Origin: an uncultured Aquimarina sp.
Lineage (GTDB): Bacteria > Bacteroidota > Bacteroidia > Flavobacteriales > Flavobacteriaceae
Direction: 5' to 3'
Assembly: GCA_947501475.1 (NCBI GenBank)
Contig: CANMWA010000006.1
Coordinates: forward strand, 274,963-338,962
DNA: 64,000 bases
The notes beneath the pieces are model-generated. The model saw only the letters and a list, made by a program, of their open reading frames with translations, had not been told where the DNA came from and ran no database searches. The position numbers were made by a program, and so were the translations under genes. Position 1 is the stretch's first letter; each line of letters opens with the position of its first letter. This document shows, piece by piece, positions 1 through 7,829 of this stretch.

Positions 1-336
1 GGTGATTATCCAAACTTCATAAAACAATTCTGTACTATAACCTTTCTGCTGAGTTGGTTGCTTACTCATATACTCTTCAACGACTTCATTTCGTTTAAGC
101 ATAGCCTCTTCTTTACTTACATTTTTGTCAAAATGTAATTGGAGTATAGGCTGATTTATTTTAGAGTCGTTGTTTTCGATAACTTGATCATTGTTACCTG
201 TGGTGCTTTTAAACCCTTCTTCGGTTTCAATAGATTGATTGGTTTCTGTATTCAGGTCTGATTTTTCGCAGGATACTATCAATACTGCACAAACTAATAG
301 AGAAACTAGTATTTTTAGATGACTTAAGTTTTTCAT
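1..336 (-). CDS. PLAT-like lipoprotein, upstream paralogue, cut by window edge
   Basis: Only the first 112 codons are in the window; the gene continues beyond base 1. It starts at the ATG complementary to 334-336 and has a lipoprotein signal with the lipobox cysteine at residue 23 (IVSCEK). The first ~95 residues are nearly identical to the next gene (542-1285), at DNA level as well, but after GYSTE the two proteins diverge (LFYEVWIIT here, WLFEVWVYT there). It is therefore a tandem duplicate in which the N-terminal half has been kept alike. It probably has the same architecture as its neighbour: outer-membrane lipoprotein, acidic linker, then a PLAT/LH2-like beta-sandwich. Its function is unknown. 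Confidence 0.8.
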   Translation of the reverse strand, partial: MKNLSHLKILVSLLVCAVLIVSCEKSDLNTETNQSIETEEGFKSTTGNNDQVIENNDSKINQPILQLHFDKNVSKEEAMLKRNEVVEEYMSKQPTQQKGYSTELFYEVWIIT

Positions 337-487
337 TTGATTTTGGTTTTTTTAAATTGAATTTGTGCGAAATTACTGATTCACAGTATGTAAATATGTG
401 GTTTTAGTTGTTGGATTTATATCTAGTTTATATGGTTTTATATATAACTGAATACGACATGAGTTAGGAGATGTAGTGTGTTTTGAT

Positions 488-521
488 CAAAAAAAGATCT
501 ATTTGTCTACAATAGACCTTT
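488..521 (-). terminator. Rho-independent terminator after the 542-1285 gene
   Basis: An imperfect hairpin (AGATCTATT pairing with AATAGACCT, loop TGTCTAC) lies about 20 bases past the stop codon. On the minus strand it runs directly into a seven-T tract. It separates the two duplicated lipoprotein genes. Confidence 0.6.
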
Positions 522-541
522 TAATATGTTTTTTTAGCCTT

Positions 542-1285
542 TTAAAATAATGCCTTACCAGTATTTTCAATAGAACCAGTTCTATATGCATCCCAGCCTT
601 TTGGTTTTTCGTTATCCAACCATACGTTTGGAGAAACGTTTAAGTATGACCACCTACTCATTGGTGCAGTCTGAACATCAGGGAAGATAGCTATAGTTAG
701 TTCTTTAACAAACCATCCATCAGTACCTTTAAGAGATAATTTAGCATTATCAATTTCCACCCATGTTATACGAGTACTTTCAGGTCTGCTACTACGAAAT
801 AAATAGTAATCCCATCCACCCTCGCGGTCATCATAATTAGGTTTGTCAAGTTGAACTGTTTCTCTTCGCTTCATAAATTTTCCTTGGTCAACATTAAAGT
901 TTGTAATTAATAAAACATGTGCATCAGTATTATTGTCGGTTTGAGTACCAGTGTATACCCAAACCTCAAAAAGCCACTCTGTACTATAACCTTTCTGCTG
1001 AGTTGGTTGCCTACTCATATACTCTTCAACGACTTCATTTCGTTTAAGCATAGCCTCTTCTTTACTTATATTTTCGTCAAAATGTAATTGGAGTATAGGC
1101 TGATTTATTTTAGAGTCGTTGTTTTCGATAACTTGATCATTGTTACCTGTGGTGCTTTTAAACCCTTCTTCGGTTTCAATAGATTGATTGGTTTCTGTAT
1201 TCAGGTCTGATTTTTCGCAGGATACTATCAATACTGCACAAACTAATAGAGAAACTAGTATTTTTAGATGACTTAAGTTTTTCAT
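542..1285 (-). CDS. Lipoprotein with PLAT/LH2-like domain
   Basis: 247 residues. There is a lipoprotein signal with the lipobox cysteine at residue 23, then a Ser/Asn/Glu-rich linker to about residue 75, a short conserved block (LQLHFDENISKEEAMLKRNE) and a C-terminal beta-rich domain from about residue 105. The pattern VWVYTGTQTDNNTDAHVLL followed by DGWFVKELTI resembles PLAT/LH2 domains (TGD..GTDANV near the start, GWFLK.. near the end), which bind lipids or proteins in lipoxygenases and lipases. I assign PLAT by eye only. No catalytic residues are visible, so a binding role at the cell surface is likely. It is the second member of a tandem duplicated pair. Confidence 0.75.
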   Translation of the reverse strand: MKNLSHLKILVSLLVCAVLIVSCEKSDLNTETNQSIETEEGFKSTTGNNDQVIENNDSKINQPILQLHFDENISKEEAMLKRNEVVEEYMSRQPTQQKGYSTEWLFEVWVYTGTQTDNNTDAHVLLITNFNVDQGKFMKRRETVQLDKPNYDDREGGWDYYLFRSSRPESTRITWVEIDNAKLSLKGTDGWFVKELTIAIFPDVQTAPMSRWSYLNVSPNVWLDNEKPKGWDAYRTGSIENTGKALF

Positions 1286-1430
1286 TTGATTTTAGTTTTA
1301 AGAATTAAATCTTTGTAAAAATATTGGTTTTATGGTGTTAAGAACTTCATTTTTTTATTGGATTTATATCGGGATTATTTTGATTTACAATAGGTCAAAT
1401 ATGATCTAGATTAGGTAGGTTTATCACGAT

Positions 1431-1448
1431 TTTTTCATTTGATTTTGG
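1431..1448 (-). repeat. Third copy of the lipoprotein start-region sequence (relic)
   Basis: TTTTTCATTTGATTTTGG occurs at the start codons of both duplicated lipoprotein genes (around 331-348 and, with one mismatch, 1279-1296) and again here with no gene body: reading on gives Met-Lys-Lys-Ser-stop. It looks like the remains of a further copy lost by deletion. Apart from this I see nothing in the 290-base gap at 1286-1575. Confidence 0.45.
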
Positions 1449-1575
1449 CAAGATCTAACGTTGTATTCTAGGCAAATCGAAGCCGCTAATTGTATTTAAG
1501 AAAATCTTAACCTCTATAAAACATAGATATCCCTACTTTTAAACTTTATTAATACAAATCAAACTCAACAAAATC

Positions 1576-3198
1576 ATGCAAAAATCGATTCTTTTACTGA
1601 TTACTATTATACTATTTTCATCTTGTCAAGAACGTATTGAAGCCGATCTGGTTGTTTATAATGCTAATATATATACGGTAGATGATACACAACCAAAGGC
1701 CGAGGCAGTAGCGATTAAAGATGGTAAATTTATAGGGGTGGGTAGTAATGAAGAAATTATAAGAGCTTATGCTACTACAGATACAATAGATGCAAATGGT
1801 AAAACAATAATACCAGGATTGATTGATGCGCATTGTCATTTTTATGGATTAGGCTTGCAGCAGCAAAAGGTAGATTTGACAGGAACCAAAAGCTATGATG
1901 AGGTATTAGACCGTATTGTAGCTTTTCAAAAGGAAAAGAATGTATCTTTTATTACCGGTCGTGGTTGGGATCAAAATGATTGGGAGGTAAAAGAGTTTCC
2001 AACCAAAGAAAAATTAGATAGCTTATTTCCAGATACTCCAGTGGCTATGCGAAGAGTAGATGGTCATGCTTTATTGGTAAATCAAAAGGCATTAGATATG
2101 GCCAAAATAACTTTAGATACCAAAGTAGAAGGCGGAGAAATTATTAAAAAAGATGGAAAGCTTACAGGGATATTAATTGATAACCCTATGGGGATGATTG
2201 CAGCTGTAGTACCAGAGCCAACAACACAAGAACAGATACAGGCTCTAAAAGATGCAGAGGCAATTAATTTTAGTTACGGGTTAACTACAGTAGATGATGC
2301 TGGGTTAAGCCCGCAGGTGATCACATTGATCGATAGTTTACATAAAACAAAACAGCTTAACATTAGGATGTATGCTATGGTGAGTAATGTGCCAGAGTAT
2401 GTTGATCATTATTTAAAACAAGGGGTTCATAAAACTGATAAGTTAAATGTTTCTTCGTTCAAAGTATATGCTGATGGTGCATTAGGATCAAGAGGAGCTG
2501 CACTAAAACAATCGTATTCTGATCAAGAAAACCATTATGGAGCTATGGTGATTGGTACCGAGGATTTTAAAGCTTTGGCTAAGCAATTAGCTGGATCGCC
2601 TTTTCAGATGAATACCCATGCTATTGGTGATTCTGCTAATGCGGTAGTGATAAAAACCTATTATGATGTGCTTAAAAATAAGTCTGATCGTAGGTGGAGA
2701 GTAGAACACGCACAAGTAGTAGCATCTGAAGAGTTTGAGCTATTAGATGATAATTTGGTGATGAGTGTACAACCTACTCATGCGACTAGTGATATGTATT
2801 GGGCCGATGAACGATTAGGAGAAGAGCGTATTAAAGGCGCATATGCCTATAAAACATTGTTAGAAAAGACAGGTAGAATTGCTTTGGGTACAGATTATCC
2901 TGTAGAGCATGTAAGTCCGTTTTATACTTTTTATGCTGCGGTTGCCCGTAAAGACTTAAAACAATATCCCGAAGGAGGTTTTCAGAAAAAAGATGCACTT
3001 ACTCGCGAAGAGACTCTAAAAGGAATGACACTATGGGCAGCGTATAGTAATTTTGAAGAAACAGAAAAAGGTAGTATTACTGCTGGTAAGTTTGCTGATT
3101 TTGTGATCCTAGAAGATAATATCATGGAAATTGAAGAGGATAAAATCCCAAATATTAAAGTAAAATCGACCTATATAAGTGGAGAGAAGGTGTATTAG
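1576..3198 (+). CDS. Amidohydrolase family 3 (YtcJ-like) lipoprotein
   Basis: 540 residues, the usual length for YtcJ/N-substituted-formamide-deformylase-like amidohydrolases. The lipobox cysteine is residue 17 (FSSCQE), so it is probably anchored in the outer membrane. The TIM-barrel metal-site motifs are present in order: GLIDAHCHF with H86 and H88, ADGALGSRGAAL, NTHAIGD, VEHAQ and GTDYPVEH. Such enzymes hydrolyse C-N bonds of amides or cyclic amides with a metal ion; the substrate cannot be told from sequence. ATG at 1576 is the only start that keeps the signal. It stands alone, with no clear operon partner. Confidence 0.88.
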   Translation: MQKSILLLITIILFSSCQERIEADLVVYNANIYTVDDTQPKAEAVAIKDGKFIGVGSNEEIIRAYATTDTIDANGKTIIPGLIDAHCHFYGLGLQQQKVDLTGTKSYDEVLDRIVAFQKEKNVSFITGRGWDQNDWEVKEFPTKEKLDSLFPDTPVAMRRVDGHALLVNQKALDMAKITLDTKVEGGEIIKKDGKLTGILIDNPMGMIAAVVPEPTTQEQIQALKDAEAINFSYGLTTVDDAGLSPQVITLIDSLHKTKQLNIRMYAMVSNVPEYVDHYLKQGVHKTDKLNVSSFKVYADGALGSRGAALKQSYSDQENHYGAMVIGTEDFKALAKQLAGSPFQMNTHAIGDSANAVVIKTYYDVLKNKSDRRWRVEHAQVVASEEFELLDDNLVMSVQPTHATSDMYWADERLGEERIKGAYAYKTLLEKTGRIALGTDYPVEHVSPFYTFYAAVARKDLKQYPEGGFQKKDALTREETLKGMTLWAAYSNFEETEKGSITAGKFADFVILEDNIMEIEEDKIPNIKVKSTYISGEKVY

Positions 3199-3321
3199 TT
3201 ACTTGTTATAACGCAAAAGTTTACATCGCTAATTGGAATAAGATTACCAGTGCCAGGTAATAATAGCTTTTAATTCTCATGTTTTTTAGTTTTGGTGTGA
3301 TAGCTGTATTTAATATATTAA

Positions 3322-4098
3322 TTACCTCCCTCCATTTGCCTGTAGATCGGCAATACATAAGGGGTCAAGTTGCGGAATTACATCTCCCATGCCCATCATA
3401 CCACTACCAAATTGGATGGCTGCTTCCATTAAGCAAGTAGGAACATTACAGTGATTTGGTGCATCTGTATCTTCATGATCAGATTGCAAAGAAGTACCTA
3501 GGTTTACTAATCCCATTAAATGTGAAAACTCATGATTAAGCGTGGCGGTCTCTATGGTATTTATAGAAGGAGAATTTTGCCTAAGACTAAGTCTGCGCAA
3601 TGTGCCTTCATAAATGACTATAGAAGTATTTAAATATGCAGATCCTAGAGTTACTTCGGTATTGGTATCTCCTTCTTTTGCTCCATCAGCAAAATATATA
3701 TACACAGCGATATCGTCTTCAACATTAAAAAGAGTACGTTGATCGTTTTCTATTGCTACAATTTCATCAATATCGAAAGGCGCATTGTTTGATGATGGTA
3801 TACTACGCTGATTTATGATTATCCCATCTGGTTTGAATAGTCTTTCTTCTAAAAACTGGCGAAATGCATTTACAGCTGTAGTGGTAGGTTCAAACCCTTG
3901 CACAGAAACCATTTCTATGGTTAAGCTATTAAATTTTGTAGTACTCAAAAGGTCGTTGGCAGAGCTTCCTAAGGGTTGCCTGTTGCTAGATGGTAATACA
4001 CTGTTAATTGTATTGTCATTACTATCATCATCATTAGAACAGCCTACAAGAATAAATGAAGAAAGGAGTATAATACTTAAGAATTTCAAAATTTGCAT
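3322..4098 (-). CDS. HEXXH lipoprotein, putative membrane-anchored metalloprotease
   Basis: 258 residues with lipobox cysteine C20 (LVGCSN) and an Asp/Asn-rich linker. The key motif is NHEFSHLMGLVNLG, giving a zinc-binding HEXXH at 189-193 with Gly196, the spacing of metzincin proteases. The residue at the usual third-ligand position is Asn199 rather than His or Asp; His208 (SDHED) might serve instead. A Met inside CLMEA downstream fits a metzincin Met-turn. I infer a cell-surface zinc protease of the kind often annotated in Flavobacteriia as membrane metalloprotease. Substrate unknown. It is convergent with the amidohydrolase gene. Confidence 0.75.
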   Translation of the reverse strand: MQILKFLSIILLSSFILVGCSNDDDSNDNTINSVLPSSNRQPLGSSANDLLSTTKFNSLTIEMVSVQGFEPTTTAVNAFRQFLEERLFKPDGIIINQRSIPSSNNAPFDIDEIVAIENDQRTLFNVEDDIAVYIYFADGAKEGDTNTEVTLGSAYLNTSIVIYEGTLRRLSLRQNSPSINTIETATLNHEFSHLMGLVNLGTSLQSDHEDTDAPNHCNVPTCLMEAAIQFGSGMMGMGDVIPQLDPLCIADLQANGGR

Positions 4099-4198
4099 AG
4101 CGCTTTTTTGATATAAATGGTTTGTAATAAACGTATGTATAAAACAGAATCTTAGTCACAAAGATTGTACCAGTATATTTATTGAAATGATAATCAAA

Positions 4199-4912
4199 TC
4201 AATTTACCATTGTAAACCTTGCTAAGTAGTCGTTATTTTCTCCTTCACATAACAATTCAGATACAAATCCATTAGTATTAGCAGCATTTTGTAACGTATT
4301 ATAATCGATATACAACCAATCAAACCAATCTGATTCTTGCTCTTTATATTTTAATTTGTATTGCATTTCACCATAATATCCTGCAGCTGCATCAACCCAA
4401 AACCCACCATCATCATCTGTAAAGAGGTATGATATGTCTGACGAATCCATAAGAATTTGCCCTCCTGGTTTTAAAAGTGTCTTGATATGGGTAAAAAAAC
4501 GATCGATTTGGTTAAGTTTTCCTATGATTCCGCTTCCGTTCATAAGGAGTAATAGTGTATCGTATTTTTCATTCTTTAGAGAGAAAATATCTTGAACATA
4601 TGTGTGCTTGATCCCTCTTTTTTTACATATTTCTATAGCACCTTTAGAAATATCAATAGCGGTAACATTCAAATTTTTATCATTTTGCAGAAAAAGACTA
4701 TGACTCCCTGCTCCACAACCTATATCAAGGACATTGCCATTACATAATGCCAAGGCCTTTTGTTCTATTAAAGGCATTTCTTGATAAGCTCTAAAAAGAT
4801 AAGAGATAGGAATATGATCATCATCAAAATCTGGTGCTTTAACAATGATGTCTTCTGTATAATTGTTAGTATAAAAATCTTTTATAGCTGTCCCAAAAAT
4901 ATCTTTGTTCAT
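4199..4912 (-). CDS. Class I SAM-dependent methyltransferase
   Basis: 237 residues, cytoplasmic. Motif I is VLDIGCGAGSHSLFL (residues 61-75), the SAM-binding glycine loop. It is followed by AIDISKGAIEICKKRGI (motif II/acidic ribose contact) and QDIFSLKNEKYDTLLLLMNG (motif IV region). The C-terminal half does not identify a substrate. It is divergent from the 4965 gene with only about 50 bases between the starts, so the two promoters lie close together. Confidence 0.85.
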   Translation of the reverse strand: MNKDIFGTAIKDFYTNNYTEDIIVKAPDFDDDHIPISYLFRAYQEMPLIEQKALALCNGNVLDIGCGAGSHSLFLQNDKNLNVTAIDISKGAIEICKKRGIKHTYVQDIFSLKNEKYDTLLLLMNGSGIIGKLNQIDRFFTHIKTLLKPGGQILMDSSDISYLFTDDDGGFWVDAAAGYYGEMQYKLKYKEQESDWFDWLYIDYNTLQNAANTNGFVSELLCEGENNDYLARFTMVN

Positions 4913-4928
4913 AATTCTATACCGTATA

Positions 4929-4960
4929 TTGTAAATCGTAATTCTTAACTTGTAATTTTG
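4929..4960 (+). promoter_or_regulatory. Putative promoter of the cysteine-cluster gene
   Basis: TTG at 4929-4931 and TAATTTTG at 4953-4960 match the Bacteroidota -33/-7 pattern (TTG and TAnnTTTG), with a 21-base spacer. The -7 element ends four bases before the ATG, so the transcript would have almost no 5' leader. Confidence 0.5.
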
Positions 4961-4964
4961 CAGT

Positions 4965-5483
4965 ATGCAAGAGTTTATAAATCAATTACCAAAGCTGGCC
5001 AAAGATAAATATAACGAGAACAAAAAGTTCTTTACCAAACTAAAAAAAAAACCACCTAAAAAGTTAGACCAAATCATGCAAAAGTTGCATGATGATGAGT
5101 TTGCTGTGACTGATTGTTTACAATGTGGTAATTGCTGCAAAACTACAGGGCCATTATTTACAGATAAAGATATAGAACGGATTGCTAAGCATTTTAAAAT
5201 GAAACTTAGTCAGTTTGAATCTCAATATTTACGAAGAGATGAAGATAATTATATGGTGCTTAAAGAAACTCCTTGCGCCTTTCTTGGGGAAGATAATTAT
5301 TGCTCGATCTATGAAGTGCGCCCAAAAGCATGTCGAGAATATCCACATACGAATCATAAAAAGTTTCAGCAGATTTCTGATTTAACTATGAAAAATATAG
5401 AAATCTGTCCTGCAGCATATAATATAGTAGAGAAAATGAAAGCAGCTATACCTTTAGAACATAAGAGTAATAGACGTGTATAG
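4965..5483 (+). CDS. YkgJ-type cysteine cluster protein
   Basis: 172 residues, cytoplasmic. The cluster CLQCGNCCKTTGPLF (C51, C54, C57, C58) followed by further cysteines (TPCAFL, YCSIYEVRPKACREYP, EICPAAY) is the signature of the YkgJ/UPF0153 family, thought to bind zinc or an iron-sulphur centre. The biochemical role of the family is not established. A lysine-rich N-terminal region of about 40 residues precedes the cluster. The start at 4965 gives the N-terminus expected for flavobacterial homologues. Confidence 0.85.
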   Translation: MQEFINQLPKLAKDKYNENKKFFTKLKKKPPKKLDQIMQKLHDDEFAVTDCLQCGNCCKTTGPLFTDKDIERIAKHFKMKLSQFESQYLRRDEDNYMVLKETPCAFLGEDNYCSIYEVRPKACREYPHTNHKKFQQISDLTMKNIEICPAAYNIVEKMKAAIPLEHKSNRRV

Positions 5484-5530
5484 TATTACATCAATAATTA
5501 GAAGGAAGACTAATGTGCCTATATAAAAAC

Positions 5531-5569
5531 AATTATCCCTATGCTTTTATTGAAGGCATAGGGATAATT
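5531..5569. terminator. Bidirectional terminator between convergent genes
   Basis: A perfect 14-bp stem, AATTATCCCTATGC with GCATAGGGATAATT, and an 11-base loop. It lies between the stop codons of convergent genes (5483 and 5601), with T/A-rich flanks on both sides. Confidence 0.8.
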
Positions 5570-5600
5570 TTGATGTGTGTCTTTTTTTTTGAATTATAAA

Positions 5601-6284
5601 CTATAATCCTTTTTTTAAATCTTCGATAGTTTTTGCCATTACTACTCCCGGTAGTTTTATTGGAGCAGCTACTTGCGCTAAGAAAGTACCTTTTACTTCT
5701 CCAGTTTTAAAAGTAGTAAATCCAATTCTATATAGCCCAACAGTCAAGGCTTTAAGAGGATCTCCAGTTTGACTTTTATATCTTAATAAAGAGTTATAAC
5801 TACTTCCACTTGGTTGTTTAGGCATTTCGCTACTGTCATCATTACGTTCTAGTGTTGTCCAATTAGCAGCTTTTACAGCTTCATCACTAATTTTATCTTT
5901 ACTAATAATATCAGAACGTTCTAGAGTAATGTAGGTATCAAAGAATTCTTCAGAACTAGCATTTTCTTCATATGCTTTTGACATGGGGGCACCTTTAATT
6001 TTTAGTTTCCCAACAGGAGACATCATCCTTACTCCAAGCTCTGGAGCTACTGCAGGAACCCATAGATAAATGTAATAAAACTTCTTTCCATCTTTTACTT
6101 CGTCTTCGTTACCTGGAGCAGCGTATCCAAGATAAGATACTACATCGGTATAGGGGACTTTAATAGTCTTTGGGCCTATCTTTTTTTCTACAGAACTACC
6201 AAACTTTTTTAATTTTTGAGCTTGAGAATCTACAGAAAAAACTAAGGCAAATATGCTTAATAGCACTAAGATCTTTGTTTTCAT
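5601..6284 (-). CDS. LipL32-like secreted protein
   Basis: 227 residues. The N-terminal signal peptide ends DSQAQK, with no lipobox cysteine, so it is exported but not lipidated. The body matches my knowledge of leptospiral LipL32: YLGYAAPGNEDEVKDGKK then FYYIYLWVPAVAPELGVRMMSPVG (LipL32: YYGYVKPG... [23 protein letters not shown]), FFDTYITLERSD, and near the C-terminus LYRIGFTTFKTGEVKGTF (LipL32: LYRISFTTYKPGEVKGSF). LipL32 is the major surface lipoprotein of pathogenic Leptospira and has a calcium-binding jelly-roll fold. The acidic calcium cluster of LipL32 is only partly kept here (ERNDDSSE). The function in this organism is unknown. It is monocistronic. Confidence 0.85.
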   Translation of the reverse strand: MKTKILVLLSIFALVFSVDSQAQKLKKFGSSVEKKIGPKTIKVPYTDVVSYLGYAAPGNEDEVKDGKKFYYIYLWVPAVAPELGVRMMSPVGKLKIKGAPMSKAYEENASSEEFFDTYITLERSDIISKDKISDEAVKAANWTTLERNDDSSEMPKQPSGSSYNSLLRYKSQTGDPLKALTVGLYRIGFTTFKTGEVKGTFLAQVAAPIKLPGVVMAKTIEDLKKGL

Positions 6285-6477
6285 AATAATTGATGATTTA
6301 GTTTTAGTTATTAATTAGTTAGTGACACACACTTACATAGTAATAATAACCTCTAAGTTATTTAGAATTAATTACAAAATGATACTTTCTTAGTAAAATT
6401 TGATTGTCAAAAAATGATGAATTATTTAATTTTATTGTGAATGTAATACCATCATCAGTTACTATTGTAAATCGGTA

Positions 6478-7821
6478 TTACTTATATAATAAGTACTGCT
6501 GCCTCATTGTTTTATATTTTGTAAGACCATCAGACCAGGATTTTTTAATTTGTTGAATACTAAAACCTTCCTGAATTTGTTGCTGTAGTTTTTTTGTACC
6601 AGCATGTGCAGTAAATGATTTTGTATTGAAGAATTTTTCTTTATTGTTAGAGTTTTTGTAAGCATACACTAACCAGTCTAAATGTATACGACTTAAATGT
6701 TTGGATTTGCTTAAATCTTTACCATAGCAAACCTCGCCTCTGTGTTTTGGATACTTGGATCCAAAATTGGGTTTAGGAATATAGGCATAATCATATTTTT
6801 CTATAGACAAATCAGGAGAGCCATAAATTTGAAATTGAGTTTCGGTACCTCTACCAGCATTGATCGTTGTACCTTCAAAAAAACCAAGACTAGGATATAG
6901 GTTTATAGCTTTGTCATTAGGCAAATTTGGTGAGGGTCGTATAGGTAAACTATATGAAGTTTGATGATCATAATTTTTGAGTGGAATAATAGTAATATCA
7001 CACTTTAGACCATCTCCAAGCCAATTTTCGCCATTAATCATTTGAGCATATTCGCCAATAGTCATCCCATGTACCAATGGGATCGGGTGCATCCCTAAAA
7101 AACTAGAATGCTCTGGTTCTAGAGTAGGCCCATCTATATAATGAGCATTAGGATTTGGACGGTCTAATATCAAAACAGGAATATTGTTCTCTGCACAAGC
7201 TTGCATTACATAATGAAGTGTTGATATATAGGTATAAAACCGAACTCCTACATCTTGTATGTCAAAAACAATAATTTCTATGCCTGATAATGATTCGGCC
7301 GAAGGTTTTTTGTTTTTGCCATGTAATGAAATGATAGGTAGTCCCGTCTTTATGTCTTTTGAGTCGGCGACTAATTCTCCAGCATCGGCTTTTCCTCTAA
7401 AACCATGTTCTGGTGCAAAAACTTTTTGAATTGTTATATTTCTAGAGAGTAACGAATCTACCAAATGAGTGTATTGCTGAAATTTTTGTGATGCTATTCC
7501 TCCTTCATCTTCAATAAGTGAGGTGATATTTGGGTATCTAAAAATTACTGAAGTTTGGTTTCCAACAATGCCTACTTTTTTGCCTTCTAGTAGTGATAAA
7601 TATGCTTCAGTTTGATTAGCGCCAGTAATAATGGGTTGAGTAATTGTAACAGTGCTTTGGTCGCTATTCTTTTTAGAAATTGTGTCTTGAATACTTGTAG
7701 AAGTAGTCTGAGACGAAAGTCTTTCACCACTTCCGCAAGAAATAAGAACTATACAAAAGAATAAAAATGTATTTTTGAACCTGTCTTCCAAATAGGTAGA
7801 TGCATTTCTAATAAAAATCAT
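6478..7821 (-). CDS. namZ: Exo-beta-N-acetylmuramidase NamZ family (DUF1343) lipoprotein
   Basis: 447 residues. After the lipobox (LISCGS, C29) comes the DUF1343 domain: KVGIVGNQTSV, KVFAPEHGFRG, TGLPIISLHGKNKKPS, DIQDVGVRFYTYISTLHYVM, LDRPNPN and HPIPLVHGMTIGEYA. Members of this family (GH171, NamZ) release N-acetylmuramic acid from the non-reducing end of peptidoglycan fragments, so a role in cell-wall recycling is inferred. The annotated N-terminus has 15 polar residues before the hydrophobic stretch. A TTG start at 7791 (LEDRFK) would give a more normal lipoprotein signal and leave more room for a promoter. The gene is divergent from the permease with 8 bases between the annotated starts. 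Confidence 0.85.
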   Translation of the reverse strand: MIFIRNASTYLEDRFKNTFLFFCIVLISCGSGERLSSQTTSTSIQDTISKKNSDQSTVTITQPIITGANQTEAYLSLLEGKKVGIVGNQTSVIFRYPNITSLIEDEGGIASQKFQQYTHLVDSLLSRNITIQKVFAPEHGFRGKADAGELVADSKDIKTGLPIISLHGKNKKPSAESLSGIEIIVFDIQDVGVRFYTYISTLHYVMQACAENNIPVLILDRPNPNAHYIDGPTLEPEHSSFLGMHPIPLVHGMTIGEYAQMINGENWLGDGLKCDITIIPLKNYDHQTSYSLPIRPSPNLPNDKAINLYPSLGFFEGTTINAGRGTETQFQIYGSPDLSIEKYDYAYIPKPNFGSKYPKHRGEVCYGKDLSKSKHLSRIHLDWLVYAYKNSNNKEKFFNTKSFTAHAGTKKLQQQIQEGFSIQQIKKSWSDGLTKYKTMRQQYLLYK

Positions 7822-7829
7822 ATTTAAGC

